Below, piece by piece: positions 44,961 through 55,852 of a stretch of DNA of 64,000 nucleotides. A program made the position numbers and the translations under genes. The DNA lies in assembly GCA_902806565.1 (NCBI GenBank), contig CADCXA010000012.1, positions 248,001-312,000 on the forward strand, read 5' to 3'. Each line of letters opens with the position of its first letter. Position 1 is the stretch's first letter. The stretch comes from Hypoxylon rubiginosum (lineage: Eukaryota; Ascomycota; Sordariomycetes; Xylariales; Hypoxylaceae). The notes below the pieces were generated by a model. That model ran no database searches and was not told the origin of the DNA. It was given only the letters and a program-made list of their open reading frames with translations.

Positions 44961-47417
44961 ATGAAACCAGCCAACACATCACACCTGAATATCCCTGATG
45001 GCGAGCACGTTGAGCCATCGCCTTCTAGCCAGACTAGCCAGAAGTCCTCAAAACGTCGCAGCTCAGGGGAGAAGCCGACTAGGGAGTCCCCTCAGAAGCG
45101 GCGTCGGCGAGCCTTCTCTTGCCTCTCATGCCAGAAGTTGAAATGTAGATGCGAGTACAACGGCCCCGGGGCACAGGGTTGCCATCGGTGTCAGACATTG
45201 AGGTTAGCCGAACCATTCTTGGCCGTCTAGTCTACACCACATGTCCCTCTCCTCCTGACTGGTGTGTATCGAAAGCCCGGGCTAACACGCCTCCATGAAG
45301 AATTGAATGTTCTCTGCGCGGAGAACATGTAGCAACCCCATCCAGTGCCCCTGCTTCTGAGCAGACTACTTTGAATGTTGAGCAAAGGTACCAACGTAAT
45401 TTTCAACCCGGGCGTGTGCGAATCCCAACTCCCATCGTTACGGGTTTATGGATGTCACTATGCATGCCTTATGCATGCGACTCCGCGTATGTATAGTCCA
45501 GTTGGCTTACGAACCTGCTAGGCTCCAGCGCTGCGAAGACGAGCTACGAGAGATGAAATCTATCGTCAAAGGTCTGGCTCCTGGGCCTCAGCAGAAGGAC
45601 GATCGAGCACGGCCTAGTAGAGATTCTTCTCTTAGCAACTATGCATCTACGTTGCACGCAGCTGACCGTAGCCCCGGGTATTTTTCGGTTCCGGCCGACA
45701 AGGGAGCACAGTCGGCACCAATTGCTGTGCTAAGGTCAATATCGCAACAGATAACGAGAGGGTGCAGAAGGCTATTGGGTCACATCAACGTTGATCTTGT
45801 ACAGCTCCAGCTACTCGACGAGCAGACTGCAAACGAGTTGATTCAGCTGTGCGTCTCAGGTGTCCTGTCTATTCGAGTTGTCGAACTGTCACCTGGAATA
45901 TCTAGTATCGCACTAACACGAGGACAGCTTCTTCCACCACCAAGGCCACAGCCTCTTCGTCTGTGGGATTGAAGACTTGACGGCGGATGGCGAAACTCGC
46001 AAGGCATCGGCTTTTCTACATAGCGTCTGCTGTCTGATCGGCATTGCATACCGTGATGACATATGCGGCACACCTATGCACAGGCAGATATACGAACAAG
46101 TTCGGGTTAACCTAGGACTAACCCTGACCCTAAGCCCACTGAATCTTGAAGAGATCAATGCTGTGTTAATCATGAGCAATAATGCAAATAGCCCAAGCAG
46201 TGTGAGACATCCTGACCTTCGCACTCAACGTTGCCATTTCCCCTGACTGAAGACAGAACGGGGTTGAATATATCGATAGTTGGCTGCTAACCGGTTACGC
46301 GGCCAAGCAAGCAATGCTGAGCATCAGCTTCTCCAGCATCATCAAAAATATCAAGCAGGGTAGCTCAGCGACTGGAGATCACAAGGCCATTCACCTGTGG
46401 TCGAGAATTTGCCTCCATCATCTTCGCTGGGCCGCGATAACAGGTCGTCCATCGGTAATACCTATCGCTTATATAGATCAGTGCAATATCTTGCTCAGCT
46501 TTTATCAAGCGACTATGCAAGAAGGCATGCTTGTTGCTGAGATACTGTTATACTCAGCGTTGCATCAGAAGCTTGCCCGCCAGTCGTGTCTTGGAGACGG
46601 CGGCGAGTGTGAAGAATTCTTGTCGTGGAAAGAGAAGTGGAACCATTTGATCGGTGAGTTGCTTTCCAGCACACGTCGACCGGCACGCCTGCTAAACAGC
46701 CCAGGACTATCGACATCTTCAATGTTAAGGATCGGGTACCATACTGCTTGTCTCATCCTAGCTGTTCGATCCCTCGAAGAAGCCGGTCATGCACTGCGCC
46801 CGAGGACCTTTCTGTCCGAGACAAACGACGACAACGGAAGCGATGACGAAACCCGTACTCCGACACAGTCGAGAAACGGCAATGTATTGCGCGCGAACGT
46901 ATGCAAATTTGCTATGCTCATCTTGCAGACCTTTTTAGAAATGCCGCCGTTCCTTATGGATGCGATACCAACTTGTCTTTGCCTTTGCATTGGGTATTGC
47001 GCTCTAGTTTTGGCCCATTACGACGAGTCGCACTCGAATGTATCCGATCAAGTCAGCCTCGACTTGATCACGCGCATCGACGAGTGGATTAGGACTTCTC
47101 CGGGTAAAGCCTGGTCGTTCAAATATGGCGCCCTCGCTAAGCATAAAATAGAGTCACGTATCAGCGCCGGCTCGAGAAATCGGCGGGATCAGGACAATGT
47201 ACGCGACAGGACGAACATGCAGGCTGCGCTTGATGGTCATGATCCCCTCAAGTCCAGTACCGAGACGGCGGGGCACCACACGAGCAAGGTATGCCCACCA
47301 GTGATAGAACAAGTCGAGCCTGAAGCAGCTTTTCCATCCTTCGGCCTATCCGAGGATTCAATGTTTCCTAGCATGGAAGACTTCTTCAGCGGGGGTTTCT
47401 TGGACTTTATGGGGTAA
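44961..47417 (+). CDS. Zn(II)2Cys6 transcription factor, PrtT-like, five exons (696 aa)
   Basis: Exons 44961-45202, 45301-45387, 45522-45848, 45928-46201 and 46257-47417 join in phase to 2091 nt. The zinc cluster is split by the first intron: Cys54, 57, 64, 74 and 77 lie in exon 1 and Cys84 at the start of exon 2 (RIEC). A basic run, KRRRR, precedes it. A linker with an EDELREMK coiled-coil segment leads to a fungal-specific activation domain, with SWLLTGYAAKQAM, a WSRICLHHLRWA block, VVAEILLYSALH-like and WKEKWNHLI motifs. These resemble PrtT, the regulator of secreted proteases in Aspergillus. The C-terminus is acidic and aromatic (MEDFFSGGFLDFMG), a likely activation tail. It is nuclear and DNA-binding. 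Target genes are not inferable; PrtT membership is from motif resemblance only. Confidence 0.85.
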
Positions 47418-48047
47418 AATATTCGTTTTGTCCCAGTAGCGTTCATCACCAGATAACTCTCACTCGCCAGGAGGACCTGTAATTCCTCAATATATTCCAA
47501 CCTGCTTATTTATGTTGAATATCTCATCGTATGGCCTAGTTGATGACCTAGTTCTGTAGCTTAGGGAGAAAAAGTTGATCTTTCAGGTGAATATTTACAC
47601 CTCAGGCTCACTACATACAGCCTGTCTTATTTGCTAACCCTCTACGGCATACGCAAGTTCTGTCAACTTGTTTAAGGGTAAGCCCTTGGATGATGCCGGT
47701 TCAATGCTCGGGCGTGCTTCATGATGTCACGCTCTAACGTCGTCCAAATGCTTCTACAAATTCCTCAGAGCGCTTTAGTGAAATTTATCAGTGCGCCGTA
47801 TGAATATGTACTAAAGTAGCCTTTCGCTAACGCGGTCTGCAAGAAAAGGTTCGAGATTCATTTCCCCAATCCTGACCATACACGAAGTTCCTCAGTCATG
47901 TATCGCTATAAGGGGATGTTTTGCCCCTATACCTAACGGTATCCTAACAGTTTTAGCGTGCGCAATTAGCACAACAATAAATACAAATTTCACACCGCTC
48001 AAATGTCCATAGCTCTTCTCCGGTTTAGAAGATGGCTCGTGAGTAGG
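47418..48047. other. intergenic
   Basis: AT-rich spacer between convergent genes. No gene is seen. Confidence 0.5.
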
Positions 48048-49004
48048 CTATTCGGCATCGAGTTGCGACAAATAAAGATTGACCCTTTCGTCTCGGCTCA
48101 TAGGTGGCCTCACATCGAGAGGGTGTTTCGCACTGGTCATATCTTCCGACGACGAAGATTCGGGAGGATAGCCAAAGCTATCATACAGGTCTCCATTCGA
48201 GGTGCGCTTGTGGTACTGTATCATGGCTGCTTCAAACTTGGGTAGCCCTAGTACGTTCTGGCTGTGTTTTTCATAGCCAGGAACTATCCATTCCCGGGGG
48301 TATAGACAGTCCAGACATGCTGGATCGTATAGGACTCCTCGATCGATGTACCAGAGGAGGGTGAAGATATCTTTGAATAAGACCTGCACGGCAGTGTCTT
48401 TGCCAAACTCTTCCTTGAGTTCCTAGCCCTTCTCAACCAACTGCCTCCGCTCCTCAAATCTATACTTCCACGGGCCAAGCTTCCCTTCCGAGTATTTCGC
48501 GAACCGAATCGGCATACTGATTTTTATGTCGTTAAGAGCCCACTCATCCTGAGGCCTACGCCTCGACTTGACTATGGGCACAGCCTCTGTCTCTCCCTCC
48601 ACTACATAGTACCCCCATACGACGGAAATCCCTGTTGACGCTATATGAGAGTCTGGTGGCGCGACCACTTGCGGCTGTGGTGCTGTTTTATGCGGCAACT
48701 GCCTCGTGATGGGGACATGTAAGACTGTGCTGCAATGTTCCCTGGCGAGGGCCTCGCATAATTTCACGATTTCCTTCGTTATGAGGTCGAGGCCGAAATG
48801 GCTGCCGAACTGTGGCACATATGGTAGCGCCGCAATAGCGATCGGAGGTAGATGCTCGGGTGGCGCTGATGCCAGCTGGGCCTCGATATATCGCGGTGGT
48901 GCGAACATTTCTCCGGGAGGATTGTTGCGCGACGTGAACTTGGAGAAGTTCGGCTGTGCTACGATTGTGTCGTTTTCCATACCAGGCGACTGCCCAGAAA
49001 ACAT
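48048..49004 (-). CDS. unknown protein interrupted by one in-frame TAG (318 codons)
   Basis: One frame from an ATG at 49004 (a GTG lies two codons upstream) to a stop at 48048, broken only by a TAG at codon 194 (48425-48423). Before the stop: a Pro-rich N-terminal region, then a hydrophobic/aromatic block with ISVVWGYYVVEGE and a segment IRFAKYSEGKLGPWKYRFEERRQL. After it: LFKDIFTLLWYIDRGVLYD, a CLDCLYPREW segment and an acidic Ser-rich end. Both halves look like real protein, and no intron of usable length keeps the frame across the stop. UAG to UGG would give Gly-Trp-Glu; CAG to TAG mutation would explain a pseudogene. There is no recognised domain. An upstream exon cannot be excluded. Confidence 0.5.
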
Positions 49005-50384
49005 ATACACACGCCTGGACTAGGTAGCCTCTGCTTGCTGTAAAGATAGGGGGTTTAGAATGATCGGCACATTTAACATCTTGAAACGAGTGAGACCTAG
49101 ATGCCTAGTAGGCATGCTACGTACGAATGGTGAATAGTAGGAAGTACGAAATTGATAGATTGGGTACAGGACCTTGGGTAGGAAGCAATACGTATCGTAT
49201 CGCATCTATGTCTTTTTAGGCCAATATCCAAAGACCTATGTACCTGAGTCCCGAAAAGGTCACTCATGCCTTCCGACGCGTTCGGGTTCGGGTTCGGGCA
49301 AGCCTCGAGCACTTATTTCTATTGGTGCTCTTTCCCCCATGCTGCCGCTATCTACCTATACCTACATGTAGGTACTGGTACTAGAAGGCGGTCACGGGAG
49401 AAGTGGAAGCCATCGGCGAGCCGTCTAATACTTTTGTATGTACTGAAATAGGTGAAGAACCCACAGGATTGGAAAGTGACGAGTGGGTTATCATACGTGG
49501 CGTGCCTTTGACGACCATGGCACACACCTTAGGAGGTAAGTAGCGACAGTACTCATGTCAGACATGTATCGAAGGCAGTTTCATAGAATATCCAACCATA
49601 TGTTGTTTTCTGAAATAAGACCCGAGTCAAATCTGCGTGACAATCAATATATAATGTGGAGACCTCATGATATGTAGGAGGTAGGTACATATATTAGGTA
49701 CATACATATAATACGAGGTGCCAAATTGGATCGCCCATTGCCGCATCCCAGCATCAAGGTTCCTGGTTGTCTGGTCGTCGAGTTGTTTATACCTAGTAGT
49801 AGCGGAGATGGCCGTCGAACTTAAAGGCGCTCGGTACCTACCTACATATGTAGGTATTGTACTATGTAAGCTGCTGATCTGCAGTGTTACTATCCGCTAT
49901 CCACATGTATGGAGGCTCACTAGGTAGTAGCGACTTGCCTAATTGGTTGTTACCTACAGTTTACATACATAGTACAGCTCAGGCTGGTAAGCTACGCTGG
50001 TTGGAGGCTACGTGCAGGTGGCAGGTGAATATGCTTTCTGGGGAGGTCCCCTAATTTGGCACCGATGATCCAAATGCCCATGCGCAATGCCCCTCATGCC
50101 CCACGCCCAAAGGAAAAAAAAAAAAGCCAAAAAAAAAAAAACCTCTTAACTCGCTACCCCACTAAAAGTTTCTTTCTATTCAAAGTCCCGGTCTCAGCTC
50201 TAAATCTCGAATCTTTTCCCTCTCAGCCTCTCTTTTCCGAGACTCACATCCTTCTCTTGCCTCGCAAGCGGTCGCCTGGCACCGGCTCTTTTCTTTCCTT
50301 TTTATTAATCACACTCTTCTTCTCCCATACAAACCGCAATATTTTCGGATTTCCCCCACTATCATATATTCTGCAGCGGCCAAT
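49005..50384. other. divergent intergenic region
   Basis: It holds several short TACCTACATATGTAGG-type palindromes (about 49347-49375 and 49830-49855), a GGGTTC hexamer run at about 49284-49298, two A-rich runs (50113-50142) and a CT-rich tract (about 50150-50345) before the XPRT start, which is probably its promoter or leader. No gene is present. Confidence 0.5.
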
Positions 50385-51328
50385 ATGGTGGAGAAGATCT
50401 ACGTCACTTATAACGATGTAAGTAGATCTCGCTTGTCTACCTCCAGCTCCCAGCTCCCAGCTCCCAGCTTTCCAGCTTCCGGTTTCTGGTTCCCAGCTCT
50501 CGGCTCCCAAGCCCCAGCTCGCAGTCCAGCTCTCAGTCACTAGCTACCTCGTGGCCTTGTTTCCCTTTTCCGAATCGGCGCATTTGCGACGCCAAAAGAA
50601 ATTAGGCGTTTTCGTGGTAGCTTCTCTGACCAATATGTCAACCAATAGGTGCATAAGCTGTGCCAGGAGGCAGCCCCCAAGATCCTATCCTCCTTCCGAC
50701 CCCAGCTTATAATCGCCATCGGCGGTGGCGGCTATGTGCCCGCGCGAATCCTGCGCTCCTTCCTCAAGCAGTCCGGCAGTCCCAACATTCCCATCCAAGC
50801 TATCGGTCTCTCCCTGTACGAGCAGCTGCCCGTGACGGATCTTGCAAACACGAGCACCGGCGCCGTAGACAAGATCGGAACCAAGGTCACCCGCACGCAA
50901 TGGCTCGACCTGAGCAGTTTGGGTGAGATCCAGAACCTGGTCGGCAAGCGCATCTTGATCGTGGATGAGGTCGACGATACCCGAACGACGCTGGAGTATG
51001 CCGTCAAGGAGCTCGAGAAGGACGTGGAGGCTGCGCGACAGAAGATGGGGTCCCACGCTGAGAAGACGCAGTTCAGCATTTTCGTCCTGCATGTGAGTAG
51101 TGGCTAACTATAGAAGGGGACATCTCCGGCAGCGGACGCTAACGGCTTCCATAGAACAAGGACAAGCAAAAGAAGGGAACGTTGCCCGTAGACATGATAG
51201 AGGAGTCGAGATATTTGGCAGCTAGAACAGTCGGCGACGAGTGGATATGTTATCCGTGGGAAGCCACGGACATCGACGCGCATGACGACCTTGCTAAGAA
51301 GGCCGCCAGCAAGAACGGTACCGCCTGA
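50385..51328 (+). CDS. xpt1: xanthine phosphoribosyltransferase, three exons (216 aa)
   Basis: Exons 50385-50417, 50649-51092 and 51155-51328 join in phase. Exon 1 is only 11 codons (MVEKIYVTYND), matching the usual N-terminus of this family, and intron 1 is long (231 nt). Seen: IIAIGGGGYVPAR near the N-terminus, the PRPP-binding loop ILIVDEVDDTRTT at residues 113-125, a basic KDKQKKG loop and the C-terminal DEWICYPWE segment, typical of fungal Xpt1/hypoxanthine-type transferases. It makes XMP from xanthine and PRPP in purine salvage, in the cytosol. Hypoxanthine use cannot be excluded from sequence. Confidence 0.9.
50441..50530. repeat. degenerate CAGCTCC repeats inside XPRT intron 1
   Basis: A run of seven-base CAGCTCC units, three near-perfect then degenerate copies (CAGCTTT, CAGCTCT, CAGCTCG), occupies much of the 231-nt first intron. 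It is probably a slippage product that lengthened the intron. Confidence 0.6.
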
Positions 51329-51594
51329 ATTATCAGTATTAGTATCAGCGCAGCGCGGCGTAGGTAGGCATTAGGGTGCGGTTCAGGTCTTTCCTTTTCT
51401 GGCAAGGTAGGATAGACAAGGCGTGTTGATAGAACCCGGGGCGCCTCGATACGCATGGAGCATATAATTGCCCAAACCAAACGCCAAATGAAGTAAACAA
51501 AATCTTGAGGCACATCCCCCGTCAGTGTTACCGGGCTTTTATCGGATTGTCTTCTATTGCTCGAAACAGGGGTATATATGATGTGCTCCTCTCT

Positions 51595-52485
51595 CTAAGC
51601 GCCGAAAGTTCCCTCTTTTTCATGTTTTTTCTTGAGCCTCTTTTCTTGCTTCATGAATTCCCGAATGCCAACCGGCACGTTCTTGTATAGGTCGTCGTCC
51701 CAAAAGTCCTTGGCAATCTTGGGCCGATCGGTCATTTTCAAGTCCGCCTGCCAGTTGGTCTCGCTCCCCCCGCCGTCATCGTCCATGCTCTGGGCATTAG
51801 TAGCGCCATGCAGCCCTTCCTTTATGCCCTCCTTGATTGCGGCTGGGATCTCGGGCGATGGCGGTTCTCTTTGCAATTGGTGGGCCTGCAGCGCCTCCTC
51901 GGCTCTCACAGACGCGGCAGCGAAGTCCTCCATCTCGTCCCGGTAGCGATCCCAGACGCAGTTCACGCACCCGCTCATGCAGCAGTTGTCGGGCTCTTCC
52001 GGCCGCGGGGGGACTAAGACGCCGGCAATTAGCGTACTGCGGTTCCGGATTGCTTCGAGCCGCTCTGCTCTCTCGGCAGGGCCGGCGAGTCGTGAGCCAA
52101 AGATAATACGTGCCTTTTCCTGCGCTGAGGCCGGCTCGGCAGAAGTTTCCGGTCCGGACGTTGTTGACGGCGACGATGACGATGACGATGTGGCCTCGCC
52201 GCCGTTATCCTTGGGTTTCTTAGCGGGCGCTTTTCTTACGGTGCTCCGAGGCGACTTGGGCGATGATGTAGGCGGCTCCTCAGGCTTGACTTCAGGGATA
52301 GGTTGGGGCCTATTGAGTACAGCTTCATAGTAGAGACCCAGCGGTACAGCTTGCTCGGAAGCTTCGCCGGGGGTGCCGCCTGGGAGTTTTGCGCCACTCG
52401 AGTAGAAGATACGATGCGCCCGAGGCTGTCGCGCAAGCGAACCAAGTCGAGAGACCCTAAGTAACGATCTTGTATTGAGCGGCAT
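51595..52485 (-). CDS. OXLD1-like (oxidoreductase-like domain) mitochondrial protein (296 aa)
   Basis: Single exon. The first ~30 residues are basic, Ser/Leu-rich and lack acids (MPLNTRSLLRVSRLGSLARQ), as in a mitochondrial presequence. Residues 31-160 are Pro/Ser-rich. Residues 163-187 carry the diagnostic PEEPDNCCMSGCVNCVWDRY pattern of the oxidoreductase-like N-terminal domain, found in human OXLD1 and yeast YPL107W. The C-terminal third is charged, with an FWDDDLY segment and a Lys-rich end. The family is mitochondrial; its chemistry is undefined, though the four clustered cysteines suggest metal or redox binding. Confidence 0.83.
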   Translation of the reverse strand: MPLNTRSLLRVSRLGSLARQPRAHRIFYSSGAKLPGGTPGEASEQAVPLGLYYEAVLNRPQPIPEVKPEEPPTSSPKSPRSTVRKAPAKKPKDNGGEATSSSSSSPSTTSGPETSAEPASAQEKARIIFGSRLAGPAERAERLEAIRNRSTLIAGVLVPPRPEEPDNCCMSGCVNCVWDRYRDEMEDFAAASVRAEEALQAHQLQREPPSPEIPAAIKEGIKEGLHGATNAQSMDDDGGGSETNWQADLKMTDRPKIAKDFWDDDLYKNVPVGIREFMKQEKRLKKKHEKEGTFGA

Positions 52486-53178
52486 TATTAAGAGGGGATA
52501 TGCAGCCGCAGAGTACTGTAAATATGAGGATATAAACGAAAGTGGAGGTTAACTTAGAGATCTAAGATTGGGTGACGAGTAAAAAATTGGAAATTGAACA
52601 CAGCAGAAAATCCCGGCTGGGTCTCGGGCTTTTTCACGTCATCGGCATGTGCAGAATCCAGAAATACCTACATGGAAGTACATTTACTTTAGTAATAGGC
52701 ACGTGACATGCCTTAGCAAAAGAGAAGGAGAAGAGGAAAAGCAAAAGAAAAAAAAGAAAAAAAAAGGACGTAGCTGATAAGATAAAGAATGAGACCCCAC
52801 CCTGCCGCTTCGGTCGCGTCAACAGCGATTTGGATTTGGACGCGTCTCGAGAGCTAAGCATTACGATTGCGCGCACCCCATCACATCCATCACCATAACG
52901 TACACTTTGACTTTAGTCGTATAGGAGGCTCTGTCAATTCAATCAAATACCTAGAATCAACCTGTTAGCCAAACGAGTTTTTCATGCATCAAATCAAGCG
53001 CGTATACGGCGTTTTACAACAAACAAAACAGCAGACGCGGAATAGAAAAGACGTCGACACCTCTCCAAATTCGCATTACGATCTAGCGATATCTGCCTAA
53101 TTGCTTTGAACTTGCGAAGTTAAGGACACATGGTCTGGAGCAACATGATATGATAGGAGAAACTGGCCCGGATAACCA
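52486..53178. promoter_or_regulatory. divergent promoter region
   Basis: About 690 bases separate two divergent ATGs, so both promoters should lie here. An A/G-rich tract at about 52730-52767 on the plus strand is the only compositional feature. No motif can be named with confidence. Confidence 0.35.
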
Positions 53179-55290
53179 ATGGACTCTTCGGCTCCGAAAC
53201 GGCGTAAGACGTCACCTGCATCGAGCGTCCCGGTAGGCGTCTCCAGTGCGCCTCCAACTTCAGACGGGTCAGCCAGACGATCCACGCGAAGACGAGTGCC
53301 ATCCTTTGCGTCGCCGACAAAAGCTAGCCTTGCGCGATCGAACCCAGATATTCTGGAGCGAAGGAATGCTTCCAGGCCTAGCGATCTGATCGATGCCCCT
53401 GCTGCTTCAGAAGCTGGTAGTCCGATGGCAGATGAGAGCGACGCGTTTCTTCGAGGAGAGTCAATCGCAGAGCAGACGGAAGGCGGCGCAGAAACAACGA
53501 ATCGCGATGCGCAATTAACGCAGTATTCGTCGACCGGTCAACCGAGGAGTCCGACTCGACATGCGCGAGGAGCTATGGCCTCTAAACCCCGAAGAACCCC
53601 GAATAGACCATCACCACGTCCATTGCCGCCTCCTTCGGCAGATGAGGAGGAGTTGATTAACCCATTCAGAGGTCGGGTGCTGCGGCGTTCCCCGCCTCCT
53701 GATGCTCCCCTCCAGGAAGAGCCGGAGCTCCCACCGACGCCAACACAGAAGGGGATATCTGACCCTGCCTCGGTCCATACCTCTCCTATGGGCATTCACA
53801 ATACACCGACTAAGCGCCCGAGGAGAAGCAAAGCCTTGGCTGAGAGAATTAAGAGTTCTCCGTTAAAACAGCCGCCTCTCCGCCCACCAGACCAAGTCAG
53901 GGAATTTGCGCGCGAAGACTCCCCATCTCAGACCGCGAAGCAGAGGCTTAGAGCTCAACCACAAAGCCGCAAAAGGAAGCGAAAAGTATACCCGGCCCGG
54001 CACGTGGAAGAAATCGACCCTCTAGCTGAAAGGAAAGGGGTACGCGATGCGCTGCTCGCCGAAGTTGCGCGCCTGAAGGCAGATGTGGAACTTGCTACCC
54101 GTGAGAATAATGACACGTATCAGCTACATCGAGAAAAGAAGCCCAGCTCTACACAAAGGAGACCTGAAGACGAGGATGGTCTTCTGGATCTACTTCGTCG
54201 ACACGCTCTTCCGCCTGAAATAGAGGTTGCCCTCGATCCAATGCAAGACTGGATCGAGGTGGCGATGAATCCTATTTCCCTTCTCCCCTTTGGTAAAACG
54301 AATGGGTTGCTTCCCTCCTTATTTGCTCCCCAGCAAGAAAACGCAGACGAAAGGGCCGAACAGCCTCCCCCATCGCACCACCCGGTGCCTATGACCATGA
54401 GCGAAGAACTACCTTATCTTCAAGTCTTCACTCCCTTAACCTTCACCTCAGCAGTCTCCATACTACCTCGGAACGATCCAGCGAGTGCCGGGCCGGTTAT
54501 GCAAAAGCATATCATCTCAGCCTCGTCAACAGTGCCAGGACTATTCGCTGCCAGGATCGAAATGACTGTCAATACTAAAAGCTTGTCTATTGCCGAACTG
54601 AGCGTGCCACACCTCGAACCGTCCGCGGTCAGCGAGTTGGGGCCCTTCGTGGAGATGATTATGCGAGACAGCGGTACTAGCGCCCTAAGGCGAAATATCA
54701 GTGTCATGACATGGGCGATGAGCGAATGGCTCCGCGTTGCAATGAGGAGAGCACGGTTCTGGTGCACCGTCGAGAGAGACCTGCTTAGTAAAGAAGGGTT
54801 AGCAAGATGTGCTAGGGGGAGGAGGAAGTGCATAAAAAGGAAGCGTGTAGGTCGTCCGAGCTCAACAGAGGAAGATAGTGATGACGGTGGCAATAGGCCA
54901 AGTGCGCAAGCCGATCAGGCTCCCTTCGCCAAAGCCGATACGCTCCCTCATCTGGGGAGAACCTTTCTGGACCTAGAACTGTCTAACATGGATGGCCCAG
55001 AAGAGTCACCGAGCGTTCGTATCCAGTGGCACATCAAGTTCGATTGGACGGGAGAGGCGCAAAGCAAACTAGGTCTGCTGATTGAAGTTCCAGCGAAGTG
55101 TGAGTCAGTTGTGGGGAGAGAAGGCATCGTTTACAGAGAAAACAGTCTAACCATGATGGCAGGGCATGGACACGACGTCAGAGGCAGCTTGACGAACATA
55201 CCGGACATGTTCGGCAAGCTAGTCCAAGAAGATAAGGACCCGATGGAGGCTTTAACAACAGTTATAGCCTTGCTGGTTGGGGAAAACTGA
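53179..55290 (+). CDS. 703-residue nuclear-type protein, possible kinetochore component
   Basis: Single exon. It opens with a basic PKRRKTSP segment (likely nuclear localisation signal), then a Ser/Pro/Arg-rich disordered region with many S/T-P sites, including SFASPTKASLAR and a second basic patch, RKRKRKV, near residue 270. A short coiled coil follows (RDALLAEVARLKADVELATREN). A folded C-terminal half begins near residue 340, with LPYLQVFTPLTFTS, a strand-rich ARIEMTVNTKSLSIAELSVPHL block and a final amphipathic segment. Basic disordered N-terminus, coiled coil and beta-rich C-terminus are compatible with an RWD-type kinetochore subunit such as CENP-O/Mcm21, but I cannot confirm that from motifs. 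The gene itself is well supported. Confidence 0.8.
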   Translation: MDSSAPKRRKTSPASSVPVGVSSAPPTSDGSARRSTRRRVPSFASPTKASLARSNPDILERRNASRPSDLIDAPAASEAGSPMADESDAFLRGESIAEQTEGGAETTNRDAQLTQYSSTGQPRSPTRHARGAMASKPRRTPNRPSPRPLPPPSADEEELINPFRGRVLRRSPPPDAPLQEEPELPPTPTQKGISDPASVHTSPMGIHNTPTKRPRRSKALAERIKSSPLKQPPLRPPDQVREFAREDSPSQTAKQRLRAQPQSRKRKRKVYPARHVEEIDPLAERKGVRDALLAEVARLKADVELATRENNDTYQLHREKKPSSTQRRPEDEDGLLDLLRRHALPPEIEVALDPMQDWIEVAMNPISLLPFGKTNGLLPSLFAPQQENADERAEQPPPSHHPVPMTMSEELPYLQVFTPLTFTSAVSILPRNDPASAGPVMQKHIISASSTVPGLFAARIEMTVNTKSLSIAELSVPHLEPSAVSELGPFVEMIMRDSGTSALRRNISVMTWAMSEWLRVAMRRARFWCTVERDLLSKEGLARCARGRRKCIKRKRVGRPSSTEEDSDDGGNRPSAQADQAPFAKADTLPHLGRTFLDLELSNMDGPEESPSVRIQWHIKFDWTGEAQSKLGLLIEVPAKCESVVGREGIVYRENSLTMMAGHGHDVRGSLTNIPDMFGKLVQEDKDPMEALTTVIALLVGEN

Positions 55291-55852
55291 ATGAAATGGC
55301 GGTTTTACGAGCAGCATCTTACTGGAGGCACAGCAATCGAGGCGGGTTATTCTGTGCACGACGCTTTTGGAGTTTACATTTCAACTACGGTGACATAAAT
55401 AGCTGGAATTGATCGGGCCGAGCCCACGTCATCCTCGCTCGATGCTAAAGGGGCTGCGGCGAGGTCGATAGAAGTGCATTTCAAGTCGATACAGTCTTGT
55501 ACTGTTTGTCTTTGCGCGTGGGCAGAGACGACGCTCACGATGTAGCAGGCCATCACGAGCAAGTTCAAGAAGCCGATACATATGTACCAAGCTAACACAT
55601 TTGGTTGATTTCAATGTATCGAAAGTAGGTAGACACGGACACGAAGGCAAGTGGCCAGATGATGCAGCGTCGACTAAGGCCCAAGGCCCAGCAACACAAC
55701 CCATCTTCTTCATTATAACCGAGTCCTTCGCTGTTCTTTCTTAAATCTAAGCAACTGGCCTGCCAAGTTCAAGAATCAACCGTATTGACCATCGTTGCGT
55801 AGCTTCGCGTAATATCCTCCCGTGCTTCACCTCACTTATTTCGCGGCATCCA
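55291..55852. other. intergenic
   Basis: Spacer between convergent genes. Minus-strand frames at 55374-55713 overlap each other and have no features. Confidence 0.45.
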
